DNA of 64,000 nucleotides from contig JASAND010016667.1 of NCBI GenBank assembly GCA_030248195.1, forward strand, positions 51,160-115,159, in the 5' to 3' direction. This document shows, one piece after another, positions 1 through 11,995 of the stretch. Within the stretch, counting starts at the first letter, position 1, and each line of letters opens with the position of its first letter. The DNA comes from Trissonchulus latispiculum (lineage: Eukaryota > Nematoda > Enoplea > Enoplida > Ironidae). The notes below the pieces were generated by a model that saw nothing but the letters and a program-made list of their open reading frames with translations, was not told the origin of the DNA and ran no database searches. A program made the translations under genes and the position numbers.

Positions 1-230
1 CCTGTAATCTTCTATGCAGGTCAAATTTCCTGGTTCACAGTCGCCGATCTAAATGAAAATGCAACAATCATAATTATGTAACACACTTCCAAGTGCGGAA
101 ACTTTTAGCAAGGAATCTTAACGAAACTGAAACTGCAATACAAAAAGATACAGAAAATGTGTTTTAAATAGTCTTACAAAGCTAAAACTCAAGTTTTTAG
201 CTTTCTATATAGTCACTCTCGTGATATATA
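1..230. other. unassigned AT-rich sequence
   Basis: No coding frame, RNA gene or repeat structure was recognised before the target duplication of the first transposon at 231. Confidence 0.4.
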
Positions 231-238
231 CTTTACAT

Positions 239-1936
239 TAGTGATGTGGATCGGATTGGCGGATCGGATCGGATCGGATCGACCGATCCGGGGTCGGATC
301 GGATCGGATCGACAAATTTTCGGATCGGATCGGATCGGATCGACAAATTTTCGGATCGGATCGACAAGTTTTCGGATCGGATCGGCTTGATTTTTTCCGG
401 ATCGCCGATCCGGCAAATGAGGCAAATTTTGAAAATTTGTACCAATTTATTACAAAATTGCAAATGTTTTTCGAAGCAAATTTTCAAAATCTTTCTTGAA
501 TTTTGTTGACATGTTGACTTTTCTGTTGTTAATGCTTTTGTTTTATGTTATCTCTCTCTGGATAAATAAATTTTTATATGTATATATAAAAAAAGTCAAA
601 TTGAACTGCTCTCTAATATTTATTAATTTTTGGACTGTCTGTTCCGCTTTTTAAATTCAGTATCGCTGACTACTGAGAGTGACTTATTCTGTTTTCAACT
701 AATAGGAACGTTGTCTGAAATGGCAAGGAAAATTTTTCTCCCAAGTGCGTTTGCTCCGAAATGGAAAGTCTGCAAAATCCGCCGGACGCACTTTTGTATA
801 TGCTATTGTACTACCAGAATTGTGCTCGATCGTTTATTGCGAACTTATGCCTTAAGAGCATATTTTTAGAATCGTTTTGAACTGGAGATTTAGATCAACC
901 TACATATCGGGATTGAATCATGAAAAATATTTAATATTTGATATCAATTATTTAATTTATTAAAAATATTTAATTTTTCCAAACTTTACCACATTCAAAA
1001 TTTTGAATCCATGATCGAATGGAGCTGTTCCAGGTGCATATTTTTGCACTTGCATTTGTTACAAAGGTTGTTCAGCTCGTCAAGACCTTTCGAGTTAAGA
1101 CCCATGGCTCCATAACTGTTGGAAAACACCTAAATCTGGAAAAATCTTGTTTTCGTGAATTTGGAAATCGAGTGCTTTTTGGGAAATGATTGTATTATTA
1201 AATGTGTCCAGATTGCCAAGAGCATTATATCATGAGCATTAAAATATTTAAATTCCGGAAATTTTGAAAAACCGAAAATTTTAAAAATTTGGTGCACTTT
1301 GTTTGAAAAGCATGTAACACGTGCAAAAATGTGCCGCGGAACCAGATTTTTTTGATCACGAAAACTAAATCTTCAATGTCAATCATTTAGCAAACCTAAT
1401 TTTAGATTTTCCGTAATAAAATCCGGGATTCCGGATTTTCCCTGATTTTCAATGTCGTCTCCGTTTCCGAACGATACTAGAACATAATACATTACTTTGC
1501 TGGATTTCCATTATAAATACGACCAACGTTGAGTTTTTGCTCTTACACCCTTGCTTTTTCAATTTTATCTTAGTATAATTCTCACATCTCGCCGTCTGTT
1601 TTTTGTGTAGTTCTCACTAGATCTTAAACTCCCAAAACAAAACAAGTCGTTATTTTTCAAAGGTAACTACACATCATTCTGCAGCTGCAGTTTCTGATAC
1701 GGACTTTCAGAATTATTCAATAAGATTCAGATGCGAAGTTTGGTGTTTTGCAAAATAATGGGCAATGGGAAAGTATAGCAATTTAAGTGTCTACAATTCA
1801 AAATTAAAATTATAGTCGGATCAGATCGGATCGGTCCGATCCGTGGCTGGATCGGATCGGATCGGATCGACGGCCATTTGCCGGTTCGGATCGGCAGGTG
1901 ATTTTGGCTGCCGGTCCGATCCGGTCCACATCACTA
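239..1936. mobile_element. non-autonomous hAT-like element with GATCG subterminal arrays
   Basis: The element starts TAGTGATGTGGATCGG and ends with the inverted counterpart CCGGTCCACATCACTA. It is flanked by an exact 8-bp duplication, CTTTACAT, at 231-238 and 1937-1944. TAG-type ends and 8-bp duplications are diagnostic of the hAT superfamily. Just inside the ends are arrays of the word GATCG/GGATC (about 246-410 and 1817-1925). The 1.4 kb interior has no transposase frame, so it would need one supplied in trans. Confidence 0.9.
246..410. repeat. GATCG pentamer array, left subterminal region of hAT element
   Basis: Runs of GGATCGGATCGG and variants fill about 165 bp immediately inside the left terminal inverted repeat. 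The mirror array lies at 1817-1925. The ORFs here are translations of the pentamer repeat, not genes. Confidence 0.9.
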
Positions 1937-1944
1937 CTTTACAT

Positions 1945-2226
1945 TATAACTCAGAACTGGAAGTTGAATAACTACATAATAAGATTCTGCGACTTACAGC
2001 GTAATGTCGAGCTGGCCACCTTGCTGCTGAATAGGTTACTGCATAGACAAATTGTCTGCAATAATATTTAATAATTAACTATGTATAAAAATTCTTAAAT
2101 AGCTAGTGCCATAGTTGGAAGTGGGTTGCAATTTCGTGACCTGCAGGTACCCGCGACCCGCGAACCCCTGAACCGCGACCCGCGACCCACGACCCGCGAC
2201 CCACTGAGATTTTGTCGACCCACTTG
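1945..2226. repeat. degenerate CCCGCGA repeat patch
   Basis: Between two hAT insertions lies a patch (about 2145-2215) of repeated CCCGCGA and CCCACGA words flanked by GAAGTGGGT. The sequence beyond the next element (3656-3668) carries the inverted form ACCCACTTC. It is probably an older, split element whose target duplication I could not define. Confidence 0.45.
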
Positions 2227-3647
2227 TAGTGTTGTTTCAGCAGCTGAAACTGAAACTGAAACCTAGTTTCAGCTTGTACATGTTTCAGTTTCAGTTGCTG
2301 AAACTGAAACTGAAACTGAAACCATGACAGATTTGGAGCTGAAACTGAAACTGAAACTTAGTTGAAGTGAGAGCTGAAACTGAAACTGAAACTGAAACTG
2401 AAATTAAAATAACTTTTGAGCTGAAACTGAAACTGAAACAAGAACCGTTTTGGAGCTGAAACTGAAACTGAAACAGTTTCAGCTCCACACTAAGACTGAA
2501 ACTAGTTTCAGCTCTCGCTGAAGCTGAAACTATTTTCAGCTCTCGCCGAAGCTGAAACTAGTTTCAGCTCTCGCTGAAGCTGAAACTATTTTCAGCTCTC
2601 GCTGAAGCTGAAACTATTTTCAGCTCTCGCTGAAGCTGAAACTCTGAAGCTGAAACTAATTTCAGCTCTCGCTGAAGCTGAAATAGGTTTCAGCTCTAGC
2701 GTATGCATGTTTAGCATAGACGAGTGTTTCAAAAACTGGGTCCTGTTCCCAGCATGTAAACTTCCAGCAAATATGTACGTTTAACTAGTGCTTTTTACAG
2801 AACAGACCAAAATTGTACATAACAGTGACAAGTAATGCTGCATGAAAACTTTAGTATCATTGCAATAAAATGCATTAAATGCATTAAAATTAAATGCATT
2901 AAAATGTTAAAATACGACTGTATTGCAGGCAATGTTTATTTGATCTGTTTCCAATTATTTTTTTTCAGATTATTAAATAATCATTTTAAGATTTCCCAAC
3001 TTAATTAACAACCTTTTTTATAAAATCATTACATAAGGAGAAGGACAAGGAGCCCAGCACCAACAACTAAAAAGATCCCCAACTTTAAGGTTAATTAAAT
3101 TGCCTTCTTGCGGGTTCTGGAGGATGACGCTGTCATGCTGATTCTGAGGAAGGACCGAGAGGGCAGTGCGAACTCACTCGCTGTGTTTCCACACGTATTA
3201 GGCTATATCATTGAATAGCACATCTGGAACCCGTCTCACCATCAGTTAATTAATTTGATTAGCATAACATAAGGATAACATAGAGGATAACAAAAGCTGA
3301 AACTCATTTTAGTCAGAGCTGTATGTAGCTGAAAACTATAAAAGACTTGGACTGAAACTGAAAACTAAAAAAACTTGGAGCTGAAACTGAAACTAAAACT
3401 GAAACTCATTTTAGTCAGAGCTGAAACTGAAACTGAAACTGAAACTGAAACTAGAACAAATTTGGAGCTGAAACTGAAACTGAAACTAAGCTAAACTACG
3501 AGCTGAAACTGTAACTGAAACTGAAACTGAAACTAGAACAAATTTTGAGCTGAAACTGAAACTGAAATCTTTCTGAAAGTGGAGCTGAAACTGAAACTGA
3601 AACTGAAACTGAAACTGAAACTAAACAGGACAGCGTAAACATCACTA
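2227..3647. mobile_element. non-autonomous hAT-like element with CTGAAA arrays
   Basis: Ends TAGTGTTGTTTCAG and (inverted) TAGTGATGTTTACGCTG are flanked by an exact 8-bp duplication CCCACTTG (2219-2226 and 3648-3655). Both subterminal regions consist of the hexamer CTGAAA/TTTCAG (about 2236-2695 and 3297-3628). The interior (about 2700-3290) is unique AT-rich sequence with no coding frame. The Gln/Phe- and Val/Ser-rich ORFs over it are repeat translations. Confidence 0.9.
2236..2695. repeat. CTGAAA hexamer array (left)
   Basis: The left half is mostly uninterrupted CTGAAA. From about 2490 it changes to a higher-order unit of roughly 33 bp, TTTCAGCTCTCGCTGAAGCTGAAACT, repeated about six times with small changes. 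The right array at 3297-3628 lacks this higher-order unit. Confidence 0.85.
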
Positions 3648-3655
3648 CCCACTTG

Positions 3656-4137
3656 ACCCACTTCTTTAATTTGCACATTTTTGCATTTATAAGTACTCCA
3701 TGGCATGCATCGAGCAAAATTAACGCTTTAAACATGTTCATAGTCCAGTTTTAGAACTTTCAAACAAACATTTGGCAAGTTCAAAGCTAGCTTCGTTTTA
3801 GCTAGTTCTGAGCAGGCTATATATGCTATCGCAAAAGTGTTGGGACCAGGATCGTTGAGTAGAATCAGTATTTAGGCAACGTTTTGTAGATAAAGTCTAT
3901 TTTCTTGTAGCAATTTCAAAAAAGTTTAGTCCATTCTGGTTTATTTTTTAAGCGACAACATTTCTACAATATGACTTTATATAAAAAATTTTTAGTACCG
4001 TTTTTGGAAAAGCAATGTATTACGCATTTTTATAACTGAAAAAAGATATACAAAATTTTCTTTAACTGAAAATGAATATAGATTACTAATTAATTTCTGA
4101 AGGCACAAGACAATGACAATCTGTAAAATGGTAGATA
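3656..4137. other. unassigned spacer
   Basis: AT-rich sequence between two transposons with no recognised gene, RNA or repeat. Confidence 0.4.
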
Positions 4138-5292
4138 TATAGTAGATTCGCCCAATCTGCGTCATACCCCAAAGTGCGTCACTCAGCCGTTTAAAGTTAT
4201 CTGGTGCACTACAGAATGGAAGATATTCTAAAGTTTTTACATTTCTGAGCAGGTCTATTCAAGGTCTATGCAATGGTGTAAAAAATATTTCCTAAAAGTT
4301 TTTTGACCGTGCACAATACTACAAAATTCAATATACTTTGAATAAAACACCCGTTGTCCGCCAAAGTTTAAGCAATGTCCCAAATTCAGTTTTATGCACC
4401 TAACAACCTTAATACCTAACAACTTTTAAAGTGTCAGCTATCAAATTGTTCGTTAGAATCTGCTGATTCTAAAAATATAAACAATTCCTGATTTCACCGT
4501 ACTAGAACTGAGAAATTCCGATTTTGCTGGAACCACTGATCAGTCCCTAAAGTGCGTCGCTCTAAATTAACTCTTTGCGCAAATATCCCTAATGTGCGTT
4601 CGTATCTTTTACATGTAAATTTGCTTCAAATAAATGCAAATACTGGCTCCATAACTTAACCTAAGACAAAAATAAGTGGAAAAACACTATCCTCGGAATA
4701 ATTCTGAGCAATCTGATACCAAATTTTCTGTTTTTATGGCATTTTATTTTTTTAGTAAAAGTCATTGTTTAGGGCTTTAAATCATAAAATTACATTTTAT
4801 AAATTGTCAAAGCTTAATTTGCAACTGAAATTCGTTTGAAATAACACAGTAGTAGCATTTTAACAAATTTTTCGAAGATCACAGATTTTGTTGATTTTGA
4901 TATATATTGTTTATGAACAAGCCAACTACCATATAAAAAATTTTCGTAGCATAAAATTGTAGGAAATGGAAGATATAACGTCTCAAAGTTTAGTTTTTTA
5001 ATGCAAATCATAGGAGTTTTTAAATGACGCACTTTAAGACACGACCGACGCACTTTAGGGAACAATCCCTTGACAGCGAAAAACTGCACTTTTTTGGCAA
5101 AAAAACAGCTATAACTTACGGTGTGCTCTATCTAAAACAGTCAAATTTTAAAGAAATGTAGAAGTAGATGTACTTGACACTTCTGTAAAGTTTCATTTCA
5201 TAAGCTTTGATCTTTCAAAAGTTACAGTTAATCAAAGTGAACACACTTTATGCGTGGACAAAAGGTGACGCAGATTGGGCGCATCTACTATA
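4138..5292. mobile_element. TA-flanked inverted-repeat element
   Basis: The left end TATAGTAGATTCGCCCAATC and the right end are inverted copies of each other, about 27 bp with one mismatch, bounded by TA dinucleotides. This is the pattern of Tc1/mariner-type insertion. The interior repeats AGTGCGTC/GACGCACT words several times (for example about 4175, 4555, 4595, 5030, 5048) and has no transposase. Superfamily assignment rests only on the TA flank. Confidence 0.75.
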
Positions 5293-5302
5293 AAATCAAC
5301 CG

Positions 5303-5595
5303 GAAACTTTTAGCTATACTGCAAATTATACAGGTAACCGAAACAATACAAGTACAGCATTCCAATATAATTTACTGTTTTGATCCATTTGTTTGAATAA
5401 AAGCAAAATTGGTCACAAAAATTTTTCAATGTAAAAAACTATTAAGCAAAATTAACTTTTAGCTATACTGCAGATTATACAAATAACCGAAACAATACAA
5501 GCATAGGTTAGTTTTCCATAATGATTACTGTAGTGTTCCAATTGTTTGAGTAAAAGCGAAAATTGGTCAGAACAAATTTTCAATATAAATAGTTA
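5303..5595. repeat. tandem duplication of about 155 bp
   Basis: Sequence beginning ACTTTTAGCTATACTGCA at about 5305 recurs at about 5456. Both copies continue through ATAACCGAAACAATACAAG and end in AAAATTGGTCA. The copies differ by small substitutions and indels. Confidence 0.75.
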
Positions 5596-5828
5596 CGTAG
5601 AGACTTGGAATAAAAGAATAAAAGAGCACTTGGAAAACGGCACCTTGACTTGGAAAACAACTACAGAGGGGAGGAGGATCAGTAACTTAAGGGGGGGGGG
5701 GGCTACGAATTTCACTAAAAGTTCGATGTTGGAAAAGCTAGCTAGTCTTTTGCCATATAATAGTATTAGGTTTAGTGTAAAATAGTTTAAAGTTTGAAAG
5801 AATTTTATGCAGCGTAGCGTCCTGTGGA

Positions 5829-6658
5829 TAGTGTTGTCATCCGGGCCTGTTTCGGGCTCGGGCCCCGGGCCGGGCCTGGCCCGAGCCCGGATCAAAATTT
5901 GATCGGAGCGGCCCGGCCCGGGCCCGGCCCGGATTTTTTTCGGGCCCGGCCCGAAACAGGCCCGGATTTTTTCCCGGGCCGTTTCCGGGCCAAAGGAAAA
6001 ATTGATATAAATGGACAGAAAAACACCAAATTTTTCGGAGAATCCTTGAAACAAGCTTTTTCACTTCAATTGAACTGAAAAGTAGACGTTAGATAATAAA
6101 TATCAAGTATTATTTAAAAAACATCGTTCTTGGTTTGACAGTTTTACTCCGTTAGAGCTCGATACCGTTCTCGAATTATACCTAAATCGGGTTCATTGAA
6201 ATGCTTTCAATGATATGAGATTGGTGAGTGATGCATTGCTTTATTATGCCTATTCGTTTCTTGAAAAGCCGTTTATAAAAATTCAAAAGACAAACAAAGG
6301 AAGTTAATACAGTTCATAATAAAGCGTTATTTTAGATTAACAGACATTGCAAAGTTAATGCCGATACATTATTGTATATTATTTTTACATTTATTTCCGA
6401 TTACTTATGTTTATTATCTGCTAAAAACTACATCAAAAATGGTTTTTACTAATTTTGACCATTCGGGCCGGTTTCGGGCCCGACTCCGGGCCGACCTCGG
6501 GCCTGTTTCGGGCCCGAAATCCGGGCCGGGCCTCGGGCCTGTTTCGGGCCCAAAATCCGGGCCGGGCTCGGGCCGGGCCTGGCCCGGTCCGGGGCCCGGC
6601 CCGGATGTCTAGGAACGGCCCGGCCCGGCCCGGATTTTTCGCTAACGTGACAACACTA
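5829..6658. mobile_element. non-autonomous hAT-like element with GGCCCG arrays
   Basis: Ends TAGTGTTGTCA and TGACAACACTA are perfect inverted repeats. They are flanked by an exact 8-bp duplication CCTGTGGA (5821-5828 and 6659-6666). Subterminal blocks (5840-5990 and 6465-6640) are dense in GGGCC/GGCCC/CCCGG words and are extremely GC-rich against an AT-rich interior. Gly-Pro-rich ORFs on both strands are translations of these words. No transposase frame is present. Confidence 0.92.
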
Positions 6659-6666
6659 CCTGTGGA

Positions 6667-8312
6667 CTGTGGACCCATCAGAAGTTGGTGTTGTCGGTCC
6701 AAAGCTCGGCATGACACGTACAGAAACTTTGCCTCGCCCTGATCGCTATCGGCAAGGTACGGTACCCAAATTTTCCAGAAATAGTACTAACATATAGCGC
6801 TTTGATATCGTGTAAAATAATCCTTAGATCATTGTATACTTTTCTGCGCGATACAATCAAAATGCGATAAATTGGGTGTTGTAGGTCTGTACGGGTGGAG
6901 GTTAACTAACGTCTAATGAGCTGTGGTTTATCAAAGGAGCCCAACTTTGCTCCGATTAATACTCCAAGTATCTGTCTTAACTTATGTAAAAATGACGTGA
7001 TTTCGTTAATCCCTGCGTTCGCAGTGCTAGATGACATTATCGATATTGTCACTGTTATTTGGTGCCATTTCGAAGATGTGAGTCAATTACTCCAAATTAC
7101 TGTGGCAGTATCGGCTGAAACTTTGCGCATTACAGACCAGTGAGTGTACCAAGATGTGCCGAAAGCTATGTCACTAAACTTCGCTCCAATGTTTAGAAAT
7201 GCTAGATTGATTTCTCAAAGTATGGATGGCGTTCGCTCCAAAAAGCTCCAAGACAGTTGTAAGCGCATACTGAACGAAGGAAGCGTCATATCGAAAAACG
7301 GATTTCATATTCTGATTCAGCAGGTCAAATAACCCCTGTAAGCACCTTTTCGGCAAAATCGGAGACAAAAAAATTTTTGACCCCATTTTTACTGCGCTTA
7401 GCTAGCTTTTCAGGCCCAAAAATAAGGGTTATTTCTTAACGAAAAGTTGGCTAGCACACTAACCAGAAAACTAAAGCCCTTGAAATTCACAGACAGTATG
7501 CCCCTATTAGAGCCTAATAACTGGTAAAAAGCTGGGGTAGGCTAGGCTAGGGGCTGCCAATTTTATTAGATCGAAAACGGCGCACGGTCACCTCGCAACT
7601 TTTTGCAAAATTTCAAATTTGAGCTGTTATAACTAAAGAAGGAAGCAACGCTCGAAAGCCGGAATACTTTTAATATTTAGCACTAGTAACAGTTAACATT
7701 TGTGGCAAAAAGTTTCAGAAATGGTCAAACCGTTAATCCACCAGAATTCAGAAAAGCTTTTTCAAAAAACCCACTTTTCGCACCAAAATTTCAACTTTGG
7801 CGTAGTGCCAGAATCGGTGTGTGTTAGATATAATAATGCCCACTACGGACTATTTAACCTTGATATGTTAGCTAATCATATGGCAAAAGGTAGGTCTCTC
7901 TGAAGAAGTTGGGCAAAACCGTTCGTAGCCCCCCCCCTTAATATTTAATACAGGCAATGCTGCCTCAAAGTGCTTCATTCCCGCAGATCCTTGTGTGTAT
8001 TCCTATGACATGTTTCATCTTCAAAGCATAAAAATTAAAGACAAGCGTCAAAATTTCCCAGCTGTGAAATTGATAATTCTATGTAAGAATTAATGTAAAA
8101 TTCTTCATTCCGAAGAGACCGAGACCACCAACCCTGCTGGCTAGCTTTCAGCATTTACGGCAAAGATAATTTAGGCCAGTAGAATTAGGACGGCCGTGCT
8201 AAAGATAGTTAGAAAGTAGAAACAAGTAAATTTCAGTACACATTTTACACTACAATCGCATTATCTTCAAAGGCACAACTGGTTCTAGCTAAGGCACTTC
8301 TTGCTTCTCGGG
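6667..8312. other. mostly unique sequence without convincing genes
   Basis: Two consecutive short plus-strand frames (6916-7143 and 7144-7332) are separated by a stop. They show no domain, signal peptide or splice context I can recognise, and I do not call them genes. A short GCTAG tandem run lies near 7535. Confidence 0.35.
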
Positions 8313-8400
8313 CTAAATTAAAAATGATAAATCAGGATCACTAATATAAGCCAAATCTAAATCTACTTCATCAATGAGTGATTTTAATTTCGCAAGTAAA
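8313..8400 (-). CDS. possible terminal exon (weak)
   Basis: On the minus strand a strong acceptor (a pyrimidine-rich stretch ending CTTTACTTAG) is followed by 29 codons and a TAG stop. The frame begins one base after the acceptor. The deduced tail is acidic and hydrophobic (LIDEVDLDLAYISDPDLSFLI). It could be the last exon of an unrecognised gene or an alternative 3' exon of the orphan gene upstream at 10470-13044. No partner exon was identified, and AT-rich DNA can produce this by chance. Confidence 0.2.
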
Positions 8401-10469
8401 CTAAGTAAAGAAAACAAGAATCCTCAATACGAGCAGAAAGCAAAAAGAATAGACTTATATACTGTCACGCAACTGTATATACATGTAAACAATAAACTAG
8501 GTATAAAAAACCTTCAACAATAAACGGGCAAAAGAGAGACCAATACGAAGAACTGAATAAAAAACAGCAACGGAATACGAAATACCCATAAATCTGTTAT
8601 TAAAGACACAGAAAACAGTTGCACAAATACAGCGTACGAGTACAAGTAAGCAGGCTAGAGAACATTAAAATACTGAAAAAATCAAAGTTACAAAACTAAT
8701 ACTGGTGACTAATACTAAGTTATCAAATCTTAAAGACCTCTTAACGACTCCCACCTTTCTAGGTCTCTTTTGCGACCAACCTATCACGCAAACTCATGGC
8801 ACAACCCAGGTTAAAAAGGTTGCAAACATGCACCGAAAAAGACATCAGAGTAACAAAAAAGAACAAGTAGAAACAGTTCACACGAGTGCTGTACAACAAA
8901 CAAACAAACAAACACTTTCATTTACGTAACACTCAATTAAGCATTGCAGATCGACAAAATGAGACTTTATGCAAGATCAACTGCCAATAGGTTTCAAAAA
9001 AACTGGGCGCTAACTTTTGGTATGGCCACACTATCGGTCACATCATTGGATTAATTAGACTACTGTTGTCAGTTGTCATATTCAATTTCGATAAACTCTA
9101 TCTTTTCAATCCGCAGAGAGCAACCACTCTGAGTTTGAGACTCATTTTTGTTAAATTCGATAACAGTACGCATGGCAAAGACAGAGAGACATTACATACA
9201 GCACAAAAAGATGCAAGTCAAACGATAACAAAACCCGATATATAAGAGTGTCGTCAAGCAAACAAAGTACATCTATACATTATAACTGTAAAGAACATTT
9301 TGTCAGAAACTTTTGCGTTATTGACAAAGATGGGATGAATTGGTGAAATTGTCTTGTGGACTTCCAAAAAGGGAGTTCAATGCAACCTAAGCCACTGCAC
9401 AACTTTCATACATTCCGGCACAAGATCGCCCCTTTTATTGGGTTTAACAATTTTCCTAAATATACATAGGTCCTTCTCCCCGGCACAATTCTGTTGTTAC
9501 AAAGTCTAACATTTCGTGAAATTAACGACAAATTTAAATTTTGGAACCATAAATACACATTTTGTCAGTCTTTTTACTTTCATCTTCCAAAGTACCATCA
9601 TAAAAGTTAATTTTTATGACTGGGTTATTCATAGCATTAATAAATTTGGTTTCTCACATCCCAAAAGAATAGAGAGTGTAATAGAAAGCAAGCACTCAGA
9701 AAACTGAACTGGAAATTGTACGATAATAAATCCACGCACAAATATATATATATATATAGTATATAGTATATACCACATAAAATCAAATTGTAAAAAATGT
9801 GTATAAGGGATACAGAGACAATGCCTTAGAGTATGGTTGCCACAAAACTGCATCAAAAAAGTGAAACCTAACACCAAAGTTGCACAGGGTTTAATAGTCA
9901 TTATTCAAGACAGTAGTACACATATTCACAAGTTTTTATACAGTACATATACGTGCATTTACAGTATACAGTGCAATAACTACTTCTTTATTTAACTACA
10001 AAATGCTAAGAAAAGAAAAGAATTAAAGAAAAGAAAACAATAGAAAACCCATTCACAATGCTTTTATGAACAGCAGTCAAATTATGTATTAAGTAACTCA
10101 AAGTCTGAGTAACTGGATAAATATGTAAGCAGTTCTCTTCAAAAGTTGGAAAAGGGTACTATACGACGGAATTAAATTTTCTGACATTTCAACATTATTT
10201 GTCAGCAAGACTCACCCAATCTATCATGACGACTCCAACTACGTCTATATAGTATGCCGCAAGTTCACAAGAAGAGGTAAAAATCAGAAAAATAAGACAC
10301 ACACACACACACATACACACACGCAAGATGGCAACGAGACAACAACAACAGTACAATTTCATCTACTAGCAACTACAGAAACCGGCAACACGCAAACCAG
10401 GAAAGCATCAAATCAAACCACGAGAAAACAGAGCAGAAAAAACACGGTAAACCGGGGCCAAAGTTCACA
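8401..10469. other. unique AT-rich region downstream of the orphan gene
   Basis: This region lies 3' of the stop of the minus-strand orphan gene and probably includes its 3' UTR. TTTATT (AATAAA on the minus strand) occurs near 9989, about 480 bp past the stop. An AC dinucleotide microsatellite lies at about 10300-10321. A 34-codon minus-strand frame (9069-9173) has no supporting context. Confidence 0.4.
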
Positions 10470-11995
10470 TCAAAATCGTCTGGGCGCAGGCGCGTGGCGA
10501 GGGAACGGCGGCCCCTGACTGGCTCTGGGGAATCGAGCAATAAACGAGGCGGCAACCGGCGACATCTGGGGCCGATCGATCCCCGGCGGACTTAGACTCC
10601 CTTTTCCACCCAGTTTCCGGGACGGGGACATCGACGAGCCGCCAGCGGCAATGCTCACAACCATTCGACCTCGACCACGACCACAGCCGCCAAGAGGAAA
10701 ATTGGAAGGAGGAGGATCGGGCGGATCTCTGACCTCAACAGAGGACGCTCCAGCCCTCCCTTCAGACGGCACTGTAGTATCGGTGGAACCACCTGACTGC
10801 TGGGGGGTTGCAGAAGGCACCCCGGTCCCAGCCCCTCCACTGGGACAGGAGCCCCCCGGCGAAGGGCCCGAGAAGGAAGTCACCGGAACCGGAACCGACT
10901 GCCCAGCAGCACCGCCTGCCTGATGAGGAGTAGGACAGGGAAATCCGCCGGTGCCGGCAGGATAGGTCGGCCACCCGCCCCCCGTCGGCAAATGACTGAA
11001 AAATGGAGGAGACGGCTGGAAACAGGCGGATGGAGTCATGTAGGCGCCATCGGACATGGGGACCGGCACAAAGTAGGGAACAGGACAGAACTGATAGGAG
11101 GTGGAGGGAGAACCAGAACCGGACATCGCAGCAGTCGTTGAGACAGTCGGACCCGGCCAGGCGGGAAGAGGAAAGCCGCCATAGACCGGCGAAAAGGACG
11201 GATAGAGGGGGGCTGGTGGAGTGGGGCCGACCCCGGGTGGTTCGGAGGTGGGGCCTTCCGTGGCAGCGGATCTAGGGGGCGGTTGGGCAGCAGCGGCAGA
11301 TAACTGCTCAACCTGGGCCTTAAGACTCGCCACCTCTGCCAGAAGTCGCTCATTGGTGTGACGAACCTCATTCAGCACATTCTGGGCGTCCGGGTTCACC
11401 TCCGTAACGGCGGACGGGGCCAGTGTCAGATCACTCAGGGCCGGACTGGGCGACCGATCAGGCGACGACGACGAGCCCTCCCCGGACTGGACCGGAGGCT
11501 CAGATCGCTCCGATCCCAGAACTGGCCGGGCACTGGTCACTACGGACGAGACCCGGCTGGCCACAGAGACCGAAGACGGCCCGGGAACAACAGCAGCAGC
11601 GGTGAGAGTGGACCGGGCGGCGGAGAATCTGGGGGGACCAGGCAGGCGCGGCAGAGTGAATCGCTGAAGTCCCCGGGGAGAGGGCTCACCGATCATGGCG
11701 GGCCGACCGGAGGCTCTCACCGTCACCGCAGCTGTTGCACCGATTCGATTAGCCGAAGTCGGCTGTGAGGGACGGGCACTGCGGGAACTGCAGGATGTTG
11801 CCGCCGATTGGGGGGCAGCTGAGCCCGAGGAGGACGGGGCCGAAGCGCGAGGAGCGGGGCGGACTGGCAGAGCAGCGGATAGGGAAGCAGGCGGAGGAGG
11901 TGGAGGAGAAAGGCCAGCCAAGGCCGCCTGAATGCGGGACGGCGGCATCGAAGGAGGTACAGTCACGCTCAGGACGGCAGACGACTGAGACAGCG
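10470..11995 (-). CDS. orphan proline-rich gene, last exon
   Basis: The exon follows an acceptor with a good pyrimidine tract (CTTTTTCTGTTTCAG) and runs 507 codons to a TGA. Its first two bases complete the codon split at the end of the exon at 12671-13044. The product is rich in Pro, Ser, Ala and Gly. A short amphipathic helix, probably a coiled coil (NPDAQNVLNEVRHTNERLLA and onward), lies about 210-250 residues in. Aromatic/proline segments (PYFVPVP, YPSFSPVYGG) follow, then an RG patch (CGRGRGRM) near residue 440. This is the low-complexity tail of a possibly RNA-binding or scaffold protein, but I do not recognise the family. The exon is far more GC-rich than its surroundings, and plus-strand frames over it are shadows. 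Confidence 0.75.

Noticed and set aside
213..509. Overlapping ORFs on both strands with repeated DRIGS/SDPIR words
   Set aside because: They are translations of the GATCG array, which is open in several frames because the unit length is not a multiple of three and lacks stops.
5593..6742. Gly/Pro/Arg-rich ORFs on both strands
   Set aside because: They coincide with GGCCC word arrays of the hAT element at 5829-6658; there is no start context, splice site or domain.
6916..7332. Two adjacent plus-strand ORFs separated by a single stop
   Set aside because: Considered as one broken gene, but no family features, no splice logic and no similarity between them; kept only as unassigned sequence.
9069..9173. 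Minus-strand 34-codon frame ending in IEKIEFIEIEYDN
   Set aside because: Looks protein-like in composition, but no acceptor, donor or partner exon could be placed.
10651..11931. Many plus-strand ORFs opposite the proline-rich exon
   Set aside because: GC-rich coding DNA lowers stop frequency on the other strand; the minus frame has matching splice phases and the plus frames do not.
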